A stretch of DNA of 64,000 nt from Haloarcula sp. H-GB4 (GCF_030848575.1 NZ_JAVDDX010000001.1:1178001-1242000), one strand, 5' to 3'. Numbered from the stretch's first letter, positions 44,266-52,962 are shown. The notes: generated by a model not told the origin, from the sequence alone. Translations and numbers: made by a program.

Positions 44266-45372
44266 ATGGACGACATACGCTTTGCAGTGCTTGGAACCGG
44301 TGGTATCGGACGGCGGACGCTCGAAGTCTCACAGCACAAGGACGGCCTCACCGCCGTCGCGGCCTGTGACCGCAACGGCGTGGCTATCGACCACAGTGGC
44401 CTCGACGTAGACGAACTGCTGGAGGCGACGGAGGGCAATATTGCAAGCGGGCCCGAGGACGCGTCCGGAACGACGCCCGCAACCCCCACGGACGACTACG
44501 CCTCGGACGGCGGTGCAGCTGCGGTCGAGGGCGGAGGCGGCGGCGTCAAACAGCACGGTGAGGAGGCCGGCATCGTCGCCAGTTCGCAGGGCGAGCCGAC
44601 GGAAACGCCCATCGACGACATCATCGCCGAGAGCGATGCCATCGACGCTGTCCTGCTGGCGCTACCGAATCTCGAACACGACTTCATCCCGCGCGTGGCC
44701 GAGCGCTTCGCCGAGGCCGACTACGAGGGCGTCATGATCGACGTGCTCAAGCGCTCCCGTGTCATCGGCATGCTCGATGACCGCGAGGACCTGCTGAAAG
44801 AGTCTGGCATCACGTTCGTTTGCGGTGCCGGCGCGACCCCCGGGTTCCTGACCGGTGCAGCGGCCCTGGCCGCCCAGTCATTCGTCGAGGTCGAGGAAGT
44901 CGATATCTGGTGGGGCGTCGGCCTCAAATCCGGCTACGAAGACAACCGCGGGACGGTCCGGGAGGACATCGCTCATCTCGACGGCTACGACATCGAGACG
45001 GCCCGAGAGATGAGCGAGGAGGAGATCGAGGCCCTCATCGACGAGCACGACGGTGTGCTGGAATTCCACGACATGGAGCATGCCGACGACGTACTACTGG
45101 AGCGTGCGGGCATCTGCGATGCCGAGGACGTTCACGTCGGCGGCGTCCTCGACGTGCGCTCGGACGAGAAACCGACGACGACGACGGTCAGCGTGACGGG
45201 CACGACATTCGACGGGGAGACCGGCACGAACACCTTCGAACTGGACGACGTGACCAGCATGGAGGCCAACGTCAACGGCCCGGCGCTTGGCTACCTGAAA
45301 GCCGGCGTCCGGAACAACCGCGCCGGCCACTACGGCGTGTTCGGCCCCGCTGACCTGATGCCTGGCTTCTGA
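44266..45372 (+). CDS. bioU: BioU-like (S)-8-amino-7-oxononanoate synthase, saccharopine-dehydrogenase fold
   Basis: 368 residues. The Rossmann start IRFAVLGTGGIGRRTLEVSQ binds NAD(P). The operon has bioB, bioF and bioD but no bioA, and this gene takes the place of bioA. BioU, known from cyanobacteria, is a suicide enzyme of this fold that donates the amino group of its own lysine to make diaminopelargonate. Lys162 in VMIDVLKRSRVIGM is a plausible equivalent. Residues 60-98 are an acidic, Gly-rich insert (GGGGGVK). The name rests on fold, operon position and the lysine, so it is an inference. Confidence 0.75.
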   Translation: MDDIRFAVLGTGGIGRRTLEVSQHKDGLTAVAACDRNGVAIDHSGLDVDELLEATEGNIASGPEDASGTTPATPTDDYASDGGAAAVEGGGGGVKQHGEEAGIVASSQGEPTETPIDDIIAESDAIDAVLLALPNLEHDFIPRVAERFAEADYEGVMIDVLKRSRVIGMLDDREDLLKESGITFVCGAGATPGFLTGAAALAAQSFVEVEEVDIWWGVGLKSGYEDNRGTVREDIAHLDGYDIETAREMSEEEIEALIDEHDGVLEFHDMEHADDVLLERAGICDAEDVHVGGVLDVRSDEKPTTTTVSVTGTTFDGETGTNTFELDDVTSMEANVNGPALGYLKAGVRNNRAGHYGVFGPADLMPGF

Positions 45373-45389
45373 GACCGCCTGATTCTTCC

Positions 45390-46592
45390 ATGACTCACGG
45401 CTTCGATTTGAACGACCGACTCGAACAGCGCGACGCACAGAACCTCCGCCGCCATCTGGAAGTCGCTGAATCCGTCTCGGCACGGACTCGATTCGCCGAT
45501 GACCCGAAGGGTGAACCACCGGAGTTCGACGACGAAGCCGCCGTCTTCGCCTCGAACAACTATCTCGGACTGGCCGACGACAGCCGGGTCCAGCGAGCGG
45601 CCGAACTGGGGGCACGGACGGTCGGGACCGGCGCAGGGGCCTCGCGATTGGTTACCGGCGACACGAAGGTCCACCGCAGGCTGGAGCGTGACCTCGCGGC
45701 CTCGAAAGGGACCGAGCGAGCCTTGGCGTTCTCGTCGGGCTACGCGGCCAACATCGGGACCATCGACGCGCTGGCCCCGGATGTCGTCTTTTCGGACGAG
45801 CTGAACCACGCCTCGATTATCGACGGCTGTCGCGTCGGGGCCAGCGAGACAGTCGTCTACGACCACTGTGACCCGGACGACTTGCGAGCGAAACTGGCCA
45901 CGCGAGCAGCCGATGTCGATGAGGACGAACAGTGGCTCGTGGTCACCGATTCGGTGTTCTCGATGGACGGAGACATCGCGCCCCTGTCGGCTATCTGTGA
46001 CGCCGCCGATGAGTACGGCGCGTGGTTGATGGTCGACGAAGCACACGCGACGGGGTTGTTCAGTGACAGCGGCGGTGGCGTCGTCCAGCGCGAGGGGCTG
46101 AGCGACCGTGTCGATGTGCAGTTAGGCACCCTGTCGAAGGCACTGGCGAGCCAAGGCGGCTACATCGCCGGCGACGAGGTGCTTATCGAGTACCTGCTGA
46201 ACGCCGCGCGGTCGTTCATCTTCTCGACCGGACTCTCCCCACCAAACGCCGCGGCGGCCCGCGAGGCGCTGCGAATCGCTCGTGAGACCGAACGGACGAC
46301 GGAACTCTGGGACACCGTGGCGACACTCAGGGACGGTCTGGAGACGATGGGCTACGAGGTGCTTGGCGAGACACATATCCTCCCGGTCGTCGTCGGTGAC
46401 CGCGGCGACGCGTTGGAACTAGCCGACCGGCTGCGCGACCACGGTATCGTCGCGCCCGCGATCCGCCCGCCAACAGTGCCAGAGGGCACCTCTCGTATCC
46501 GGGTCGCGCCAATGGCGACACACACAGCTGACGACATCGCGCAGTGTCTCGACGCCTTCCGGACTGCCGGCACGGAGGTGGGCGTGCTGTGA
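45390..46592 (+). CDS. bioF: 8-amino-7-oxononanoate synthase
   Basis: PLP enzyme that condenses pimeloyl thioester and alanine. It has 400 residues: NNYLGLADDSRVQRAAELGA, SDELNHASIIDGCRVG, VVTDSVFSMDGDIAPLSAIC, VDEAHATGLFS and the PLP lysine in LGTLSKALASQGGYIAGDEV. Related alpha-oxoamine synthases share these motifs; the operon fixes the call. Stop overlaps the bioD GTG (GTGA). Confidence 0.94.
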   Translation: MTHGFDLNDRLEQRDAQNLRRHLEVAESVSARTRFADDPKGEPPEFDDEAAVFASNNYLGLADDSRVQRAAELGARTVGTGAGASRLVTGDTKVHRRLERDLAASKGTERALAFSSGYAANIGTIDALAPDVVFSDELNHASIIDGCRVGASETVVYDHCDPDDLRAKLATRAADVDEDEQWLVVTDSVFSMDGDIAPLSAICDAADEYGAWLMVDEAHATGLFSDSGGGVVQREGLSDRVDVQLGTLSKALASQGGYIAGDEVLIEYLLNAARSFIFSTGLSPPNAAAAREALRIARETERTTELWDTVATLRDGLETMGYEVLGETHILPVVVGDRGDALELADRLRDHGIVAPAIRPPTVPEGTSRIRVAPMATHTADDIAQCLDAFRTAGTEVGVL

Positions 46593-47323
46593 GCGAAACG
46601 ATCGACGAGTCGGAACCGGAAGGCGGGACCGGCCACATCGCCGAGGACGGCGTCTTCGTCGTCGGGACCGACACCGGCGTCGGCAAGACGGTCGTGACGG
46701 CTGGGGTGACGGGCTGGCTCCGGGAGACGGGGACAGCCGCCGTCGCAGTCAAGCCCTGCCAGACCGGCTATCCGCCCGATGACGACGCGGCGTTCGTCGA
46801 GTCTATCTGTGGCACGGCGGAGGCGGCAGTCTGTCTACAACGGTTGTCTCCCCCGCTAGCACCGGAAGTGGCCGCACGGGAAGCAGACAGCGATGTCACG
46901 CTTTCCTACGAGTCGATCCGCGACGGTGTCACCGATGTCGTGGCAGGAAGCGAGACGGCTGTTGTCGAAGGTATCGGCGGCCTGCGTGTCCCGCTTGCGG
47001 ACGACCACGAAGTCATCGACCTCGTTGCAGATGTCGGGCTTCCTGCGCTGGTCGTCGCCCGTTCGGGCCTTGGGACGCTCAATCATACGGCGCTGACGGT
47101 TCAGGCGCTCCGGCAGAGAGGCGTCGCAGTTGTCGGTGTCGTTCTCAACGAGTACGAAGGCGCGACGACCGCAGAGCGGACAAATTCGGACGTTATCGAA
47201 CGGATGACCGGGTGCTCTGTCTGGCCGGTGCCACCGCTTAACATTGAGTCGTCTGATAGCGTGATTGACGGACTCAGAGCGAGTCTCCCGCAGTCGGTGC
47301 TACAGCCGGCTATCGAGCGGTAG
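46589..47323 (+). CDS. bioD: Dethiobiotin synthase
   Basis: ATP-dependent carboxylation of diaminopelargonate. The protein has 244 residues from a GTG overlapping the bioF stop. The P-loop is FVVGTDTGVGKTVVTAGVTG and the second motif is AVAVKPCQTGYPPDDDAAFV; VEGIGGLRVPLADDHEVIDL and VVLNEYEG follow. The N-terminal 20 residues are an acidic extension. Confidence 0.93.
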   Translation: MSETIDESEPEGGTGHIAEDGVFVVGTDTGVGKTVVTAGVTGWLRETGTAAVAVKPCQTGYPPDDDAAFVESICGTAEAAVCLQRLSPPLAPEVAAREADSDVTLSYESIRDGVTDVVAGSETAVVEGIGGLRVPLADDHEVIDLVADVGLPALVVARSGLGTLNHTALTVQALRQRGVAVVGVVLNEYEGATTAERTNSDVIERMTGCSVWPVPPLNIESSDSVIDGLRASLPQSVLQPAIER

Positions 47324-47521
47324 CTGTCAGTGTGTGTCGGCACAAAGGGGATAGAACGGGGGCAAACCCCCGTCGTGTGACACTACGGAGCCGGTAAGGC
47401 TCCATCTGATGATTGACTACCGATCACTAAAATAGTAAGGCACGTTTCATCTGGAGATTTCCCCTCAGCAACGGGCCGTGTTCCGTTAGGAACGGGCTAC
47501 CGCCCAGCCGAAACGACGGTG
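47324..47521. other. Intergenic region with four small hairpins
   Basis: No reading frame of note. Four stem-loops are visible: ACGGGGG-CAAA-CCCCCGT (47356-47373), GGAGCC-GGTAA-GGCTCC (47387-47403), GTTCC-GTTA-GGAAC (47480-47493) and GGGC-TACC-GCCC (47494-47505). The first follows bioD by 32 nt and may end that transcript. The rest may belong to a small RNA, or to the end of a lost mobile element. Confidence 0.45.
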
Positions 47522-48598
47522 CTAGAGGTCGATTGACAGCAGCGACTCGACGTCGACGCCGTCGTCCAGTAGCGTCCGCATACGGTCGACCGTTGCCTCA
47601 TTCCGGGTCTGTCCGGTTCGGAGCACTTCCTCGACTCTGTCTATCGTCGTCCGTGTATCTGACTGAACTGACAGTACTGGAACGTTTTTCTCGGCCGCCT
47701 GTCCAATGACCGCACTGGCGGGCTGGAACCCACCGGTGAGGAGTAACGCGTTGATACCGGACGCTTCGAGGGCCGCAGTCTGGACCTCCGACCGGTCGCC
47801 ACCGGTGACGACGACAGCATCGCGTGTCCGCCGGAAGCGCTCGAGCGCGCTGCTCCCGCTCATCGCGCCGACGCTGAACCGCTCGACGTGGACATCGGTG
47901 TTGGCATCACCAGTGAGGATGTCAGCGCCGAGGTTCCGGGCGAGGTCGGCAACCGTGACGCCGGCGAGCGAGCGGTCACGCGGCAGAATGCCGTGGACTG
48001 GGATTCCTTCTCCTTCGAGGAACGGGACCACGTCATCGGCGAGTTCATCTACTGTCGCATCGGTGACGCCGTTGAACAGAACCCCATCGAGTCGATCACC
48101 GATCGCTTCGGCCGCAGACAGAATTTCGTCCGTGTCACTGGGCGTGTCGTAGCCGGTGACTAACAGTACGCGGGCGTCAAGCAACTCCGCGATATCGATG
48201 TCTGTGAGGTCGACGATACTGCCAGTCGCTAGGTCGCTGCTCCCCTCGACAAGGAGCATATCGGTTCCATCCGAACACGTTTCGATGCCTTCTTGCAGTC
48301 GCTCACGGAGGTCATCCGGGTCCTCACGCCCGCGGATGGCTTCCTGAATGAACGTCGGCGAGTAGACGATGGGCTCCATGTCGTGGAGGTCGGTCTCCAG
48401 ATCGAGCAGTTCGCGGGCGAGCATCGGGTCCTCGTCCCGTGTCTTGCCGACCGCGCTCCGCAGACGCGTTCCCTTGGGCTTCATGTAGCCGACATCGTAG
48501 CCCGCGTCGTGAGCACGCGTCGCGAGCGCGAGCGTGATAGCCGTCTTGCCGATACCTTCCTCAAGCGATGTAACGAGTAGCGTGTTCGTGTCGGTCAT
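47522..48598 (-). CDS. BioD-like P-loop protein with DRTGG domain (phosphotransacetylase-family partner)
   Basis: 358 residues. The N-terminal 220 resemble dethiobiotin synthase (LLVTSLEEGIGKTAITLALA, VGYMKPKG, LLVEGSSDLATGSIVDLTDI) and the remainder is a DRTGG-type domain (DAVVVTGGDRSEVQTAALEA, LLLTGGFQPASAVIGQAAEK). The transferase domain of phosphotransacetylase is absent, so it is probably regulatory. It overlaps the acetyl-CoA synthetase gene by four bases, suggesting joint control of acetyl-CoA/acetate balance. Confidence 0.82.
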   Translation of the reverse strand: MTDTNTLLVTSLEEGIGKTAITLALATRAHDAGYDVGYMKPKGTRLRSAVGKTRDEDPMLARELLDLETDLHDMEPIVYSPTFIQEAIRGREDPDDLRERLQEGIETCSDGTDMLLVEGSSDLATGSIVDLTDIDIAELLDARVLLVTGYDTPSDTDEILSAAEAIGDRLDGVLFNGVTDATVDELADDVVPFLEGEGIPVHGILPRDRSLAGVTVADLARNLGADILTGDANTDVHVERFSVGAMSGSSALERFRRTRDAVVVTGGDRSEVQTAALEASGINALLLTGGFQPASAVIGQAAEKNVPVLSVQSDTRTTIDRVEEVLRTGQTRNEATVDRMRTLLDDGVDVESLLSIDL

Positions 48599-50700
48599 AG
48601 TTTCTCCTGGTCGAGGGTGAGTCGCAGGTCGACCGCCTGTACCCCGTCTGGTGTCGCGACGAGGGGGTTGATGTCCAGTTCGACGATTGCGGGGAAGTCA
48701 GTGACGAGTTGCGAGAGCCGCTGGATTGTCTCGACGAGCGTGGCCTCGTCGACGGGGTCGCGGCCCCTGGCACCGCGCAACAGCGGCGCGGAGTCGATGT
48801 CGTCGAGCATTCCTTTCGCCTCGGTCTCGCTGACGGGAGCGACACTGACAGTGTTGTCTTCGAGCACCTCGACAAAAATACCGCCGAGGCCGAACAACAG
48901 CAGCGGCCCGAACTGCGGGTCCCGGTTCATCCCGAGGATCGTCTCGACGCCGTTGTCGAGGTCGACCATCTCCTGTACCTGAACGCCGAGAATCGTCGCG
49001 TCTTCCTGATAGTTCCGCGCCCTGACGACGAGATCCTCGTAGGTGTCACGGACCTCCTCGACGGGGACAGCGACCTCGACGCCGCCGATGTCAGACTTGT
49101 GCAGAATGTCCGGACTGACGATTTTCATCACCACATCATCGCCGATCTCCTCGGCAATAGCCTCCGCTTCGACGGGCGAGGAGACGACATCACCCTGTGG
49201 TGTCGGAATCCCATACGCGTCGAGCAGTTCCATCGCTTCCACGCCGAGCCGGTTCGACCCGCGCCGGGCACCGGATTCGAGTATCTCACGGGCCCGCTCG
49301 CGGTCCACGTCGAAGGTCGTCGGCTCCTCGTAGTCGGTTGTCCTGATCTCGCGATAGCGTCTCAGAGCGTCCAGACTTCCGACGGCGCGGGCCGGGTCGA
49401 AGTAGTTCGGCACGCCCGCTTCGCTCAGGACGTTCGCACCGGCGTCGACTGACTTCCCGCCCATCAACGTTGCCGCAACGGGCTTCTCGAACCGCTCCTG
49501 CTGTTCGACGATGCGTTCCGAGAGGTCCTCGAAGGAAAGCACTGCCGTCGGACAGGCGACGACGACGGCCATCGAGACGTTGTCGTCCGCGAGAACCGTT
49601 TCGAGCGCTGTCTCGAAGCGCTCCGCGGGAGCATCGCCGATGATGTCGACCGGGTTGTAGATATTGGCCTCGTCGGGCATCTCCTCGCGGAGCCGGGAGA
49701 ACGTCTCGTCACCGAACTGCGCGAGTTGCAGGTCCGAGTCGCCGACAGCGTCGGTCGTCATCACGCCGGGACCGCCGGCGTTTGTGACGATGGCGATTTC
49801 GTCTCCGTCCGGGAGCGGCTGGCCCGCGAGGATCTGTGCGTAGTCGAACAGTTCCTGTACGGATTCAACGCGGAGCGTCCCGGCTTTGTCGAGGCCTGCC
49901 TCGTAGGCCCGCTCTGAGCCGGCCATCGCACCGGTGTGGGAGGCGGCCGCGCTCGCACCCGCGTCTGTGCGGCCGGACTTGACAAGCACAATCGGCGTCT
50001 CCTGTGTCACCTCGCGAGCCGTCTGTACGAACGAGGACCCATCGTTAATGTCCTCAAGATAGCCCAGAATGACGTCAGTGTCGGGGTCGTCACCCCACTC
50101 GGCGACAAAATCGCTCTCGTCGAGTACTGCCTTGTTCCCGAGCGAGACGATGTCCTTGAAGCCGACATCGCGCTCGGCAGCCCAGTCCAGGACGGCGGTG
50201 ATGAACGCGCCTGACTGGCTCATAAAGGAGATGTCGCCGTCGCTAGCCATCTCATTACCGAAGGTGGCGTTGAGCCCGACGGGAGTCGACATCACGCCGA
50301 GGCTGTTCGGGCCGACCAGATTCAGGTCATATTCGCTGGCCGCGTCTCGGAGCCGTTGCTCGCGTTCGGCCCCATCACTGCCGGTCTCACCGAAGCCAGC
50401 AGTGATGACGACGACGTTTTCGATACCCGCTTCCCCGGCGTTCTCGATGACCTCGACCGCCACCGTCGGCGGTACGACGACGACGGCAACGTCGACCGAC
50501 CCGGGATCTTCCAGGCCGTCGAGGTTGTTATAACACGGCAATCCAAGTACTGTCTCTTTGTTCGGGTTCACGGCCACGACCTCCCCTGCAAACGAATCGA
50601 GCAGGTTCGTGGTGACCGCGTGACCGACGGATCCCTCCGAATCGGTCGCCCCGACCACTGCGACACGTTCCGGCGCAAACAACGTCGATAATCGTCCCAT
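48595..50700 (-). CDS. acdA: Acetate--CoA ligase (ADP-forming), fused subunits
   Basis: Converts acyl-CoA, ADP and phosphate to acid, CoA and ATP, giving ATP during sugar or amino acid breakdown. The 701-residue chain fuses the CoA-binding alpha part (VAVVGATDSEGSVGHAVTTN; GPNSLGVMST) with the phospho-His loop AASHTGAMAGSERAYEAGLD, and the ATP-grasp beta part (VVMKIVSPDILHKSDIGGVE; GMNRDPQFGPLLLFGLGGIF). The fused alpha-beta form is usual in haloarchaea. It precedes the P-loop partner gene with a four-base overlap. Confidence 0.93.
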   Translation of the reverse strand: MGRLSTLFAPERVAVVGATDSEGSVGHAVTTNLLDSFAGEVVAVNPNKETVLGLPCYNNLDGLEDPGSVDVAVVVVPPTVAVEVIENAGEAGIENVVVITAGFGETGSDGAEREQRLRDAASEYDLNLVGPNSLGVMSTPVGLNATFGNEMASDGDISFMSQSGAFITAVLDWAAERDVGFKDIVSLGNKAVLDESDFVAEWGDDPDTDVILGYLEDINDGSSFVQTAREVTQETPIVLVKSGRTDAGASAAASHTGAMAGSERAYEAGLDKAGTLRVESVQELFDYAQILAGQPLPDGDEIAIVTNAGGPGVMTTDAVGDSDLQLAQFGDETFSRLREEMPDEANIYNPVDIIGDAPAERFETALETVLADDNVSMAVVVACPTAVLSFEDLSERIVEQQERFEKPVAATLMGGKSVDAGANVLSEAGVPNYFDPARAVGSLDALRRYREIRTTDYEEPTTFDVDRERAREILESGARRGSNRLGVEAMELLDAYGIPTPQGDVVSSPVEAEAIAEEIGDDVVMKIVSPDILHKSDIGGVEVAVPVEEVRDTYEDLVVRARNYQEDATILGVQVQEMVDLDNGVETILGMNRDPQFGPLLLFGLGGIFVEVLEDNTVSVAPVSETEAKGMLDDIDSAPLLRGARGRDPVDEATLVETIQRLSQLVTDFPAIVELDINPLVATPDGVQAVDLRLTLDQEKL

Positions 50701-50833
50701 GCCTCTACTCAGTGATTACAGTGGGGCCGGAATATAGATGTGGGGAACTCCCAGTGAGCGGGAATCTAGACGATTCATTACCGCGATTTCGGTGTGACGG
50801 TGCTTTTGTTCATCACCCCCGTAGCGGCGTCCG

Positions 50834-51223
50834 ATGACTGACGCAACACTCCTAGCACCGTTTGACGACGAGGTGGTCCGTGGGGTCGCGGGGACAAACA
50901 GCGTCGATGAAGAGCAATTGCGGTCCGCGCTCGCCGACCATCAGCGAACGATGCGTGAGACTCCGGGCGTCGAAGATCTCGTTTACGAGTGGCGAAAGCG
51001 GTTCGATGACGCGGTGCTACACCGTACGCCCGAGACGTTCTTCATGGCCGTCAGAGAGAACGTCTGGGAAGAGTACGGCACGCATCTCGGGCTCGACGAC
51101 TACTTGCTCGCCGCGGTCGTCGCAGTCCATCAGGAACAGGTCCTCCGTGAAACAGCGGTTGAAAGCAGCGCTATCGACGAAAGTGTCGTCGCGCTCGTTG
51201 TTTCCCGACCGTCGTCGCAGTAG
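50834..51223 (+). CDS. Conserved hypothetical protein
   Basis: 129 residues, helical and acidic, starting MTDATLLAPFDDEVVRGVAG, with DLVYEWRKRFDDAVLHRTPE and a hydrophobic C-terminal half (LGLDDYLLAAVVAVHQEQVL). No signal or membrane segment of full length. No family recognised. It is divergent from acdA and precedes dpsA by 171 nt. Confidence 0.65.
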   Translation: MTDATLLAPFDDEVVRGVAGTNSVDEEQLRSALADHQRTMRETPGVEDLVYEWRKRFDDAVLHRTPETFFMAVRENVWEEYGTHLGLDDYLLAAVVAVHQEQVLRETAVESSAIDESVVALVVSRPSSQ

Positions 51224-51328
51224 GGTGTTCCTTTTCATCTCAGGTACAGAGTCCGGGCTAAAGCGGCGGTTGTGATCATCGGACAATATTTCAGTTCAGG
51301 TAACCAGCCATTCCATCTGAGAATATAA

Positions 51329-51346
51329 TTTTTGGGTTCCCGAAAA
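51329..51346. promoter_or_regulatory. Palindromic operator candidate upstream of dpsA
   Basis: Near-perfect inverted repeat TTTTTGGG-TT-CCCGAAAA. It lies about 15 nt before the TATA-like ATCTTTAAG (51364-51372) and 49 nt before the dpsA ATG. The position, directly upstream of the BRE/TATA, fits an activator or repressor site. Confidence 0.45.
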
Positions 51347-51394
51347 CATATTTTCACAAAACAATCTTTAAGTGGCTTCCACCAGTACAATAAG

Positions 51395-51934
51395 ATGACT
51401 ATGGCAACACAAGAGCACGTCCGACGTGAGTTCGGGAATGTCGAAGAGAACGAACTCCGCCTCGACAAGGAGAAGTCCGAGCAGGTAATCAACGCGCTGA
51501 ATCAGGACCTGGCGGACACATACACGCTGTACCATCAGGTCAAGAAGCACCACTGGAACGTCGAGGGCGCCGAGTTCCGTGACCTCCACCTATTCCTCGG
51601 CGATGCTGCTGGAAACGCCGAAGAAGCAGCCGACGAACTCGCAGAGCGGGCACAGGCCCTCGGTGGCACACCTATCGCCGGCGGCAAGGCACAGGAAGAG
51701 CACGCGTCGGTTGAGCCGGAAGGACAGGATGTGTACGACATCCGGACGTCGCTCGAAAACGACCTCGAGATGTACGGCGACATCATCGAGTCGCTCCGTG
51801 ATCACATCGACCTTGCGGAGAACCTCGGTGACCACGCCACGGCGCAGATCCTCCGGGAAATCATTGTGCAAACTGAGGAAGACGCCCACCACATCGAACA
51901 CTACCTCGAAGACGACACGCTCGTCCTCGACTAA
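51395..51934 (+). CDS. dpsA: Dps-like ferritin, iron storage and DNA protection
   Basis: Dodecameric ferritin-like protein that oxidises and stores iron and protects from peroxide. It has 179 residues. The ferroxidase centre sits in YHQVKKHHWNVEGAEFRDLH and LGDAAGNAEEAADELAERAQ, between neighbouring subunits. The TATA-like ATCTTTAAG lies about 27 nt before the ATG at 51395, so that start is preferred over 51332 (MGSRK...). An ATG two codons on (51401) is an alternative. Confidence 0.92.
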   Translation: MTMATQEHVRREFGNVEENELRLDKEKSEQVINALNQDLADTYTLYHQVKKHHWNVEGAEFRDLHLFLGDAAGNAEEAADELAERAQALGGTPIAGGKAQEEHASVEPEGQDVYDIRTSLENDLEMYGDIIESLRDHIDLAENLGDHATAQILREIIVQTEEDAHHIEHYLEDDTLVLD

Positions 51935-52080
51935 CTCTCAGCACAAGGCTTTCTCTCTCAGTTTCTTCCGCCGGATAGTCACCACCTAGCCCAGGCTGTG
52001 TAGCGTGGCGTGAACTATTCGGGTAGAACGCAGTCCGAGACTCGAAGGAAAGAGAAACGCGATGCGGAGGGATGAACGGA

Positions 52081-52230
52081 CTATCGTCGAAGGTCAACAG
52101 TGACGTCGGTCGAAATCCAGCCGTCTCGGTTCCCGTCTTCGGTAAACACGGTTCTGTCAGCACCGCTGTCCAGTGCTGCAACGTCCGGGCGGTCCTCGGA
52201 GGTCTCGACATCGTCCGTCTGTGATGGCAT
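52081..52230 (-). CDS. 49-residue acidic protein behind tandem iron boxes
   Basis: Short frame starting MPSQTDDVETSEDRPDVAAL and ending GNRDGWISTDVTVDLRR. It is acidic, with a Trp-containing conserved-looking end (WISTDVTVDL) similar to small haloarchaeal proteins whose tails read W(I/V)xxD. The promoter has a TATA-like CCTTTTAGC on the minus strand about 28 nt upstream, flanked by two TTAGGnnnnCCTAA sites (52239-52252 exact; 52265-52278 one mismatch). This predicts iron-repressed expression. Function unknown. Confidence 0.65.
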   Translation of the reverse strand: MPSQTDDVETSEDRPDVAALDSGADRTVFTEDGNRDGWISTDVTVDLRR

Positions 52231-52238
52231 TACCTGAG

Positions 52239-52278
52239 TTAGGCACCCCTAAAGCTAAAAGGATTTTGGTTGACCTAA
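52239..52278. promoter_or_regulatory. Two iron-box operators (TTAGGnnnnCCTAA)
   Basis: TTAGGCACCCCTAA at 52239-52252 and TTTGGTTGACCTAA at 52265-52278, either side of the TATA box of the 49-residue gene. The same layout occurs at 57312-57360. It resembles sites of DtxR/IdeR-type metal-dependent repressors. Confidence 0.7.
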
Positions 52279-52377
52279 TCAACTGTAGATACAGCCCCTG
52301 CACCGAAAACAAAGACGGCCCGAAGCTGATCGCCGACACGGCGCGGCCTTTAGTATCCGAGGCGACAAGAGAGAGAT

Positions 52378-52962
52378 ATGAGTTCGGACGACGATCTTAC
52401 CGCCCTGGTTACGGACCTCGTTACGACGCTACAGGAGCTAGAGACGGAGGTCGAGCCAACGACCGATAGCGGCCTCCCGCGGCCGCCGACACCGGGTGAA
52501 CTCCTCCGATTTACCAGCGATGTAACCATCCCTGCAGTCATTCTCGTGTTGAAGAGCAACATCGAGGCGCTGAAGCTTCTCCGGCGAGCCCTTCGGATGG
52601 CCGAGGGGCGGCCGACATCGACAGGCTCTGCCTCGGATGAAGTGCGACAACGCGCAAGTAACCTGAGCCGGGCCACGCTCTCTCGTCTCGATGGTGCGCT
52701 GACGGACCTCCAGCAGGCTGTGGAAGGGACGCCAGAAGATGAGGAAGCCCGCGAGCTCATTCAGGAAGCTCAACAATTACGCAACCAGATCCGGGACAGG
52801 TTAGCCGATGAGTCTGACGGAGGTGAGGCGGTCAACCCTGAGCAAGTTACTGACGTTCCCGTGGACGTAGACGCCGAACTACGATCGATAAAGGACGATA
52901 TCGAAGGCCCCGGTCAGGATGACACCGGGACTGAAAACGGAGACGGAAACGACGAGGAGTAA
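52378..52962 (+). CDS. Conserved haloarchaeal helical protein
   Basis: 194 residues, mostly helical. LPRPPTPGELLRFTSDVTIP followed by AVILVLKSNIEALKLLRRAL is a pattern recurring in haloarchaeal proteins of unknown function. The middle is a coiled-coil-like stretch and the C-terminal 50 residues are acidic and disordered. A TATA-like CCTTTAGTATCC lies about 30 nt before the ATG. No known role. Confidence 0.7.
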   Translation: MSSDDDLTALVTDLVTTLQELETEVEPTTDSGLPRPPTPGELLRFTSDVTIPAVILVLKSNIEALKLLRRALRMAEGRPTSTGSASDEVRQRASNLSRATLSRLDGALTDLQQAVEGTPEDEEARELIQEAQQLRNQIRDRLADESDGGEAVNPEQVTDVPVDVDAELRSIKDDIEGPGQDDTGTENGDGNDEE

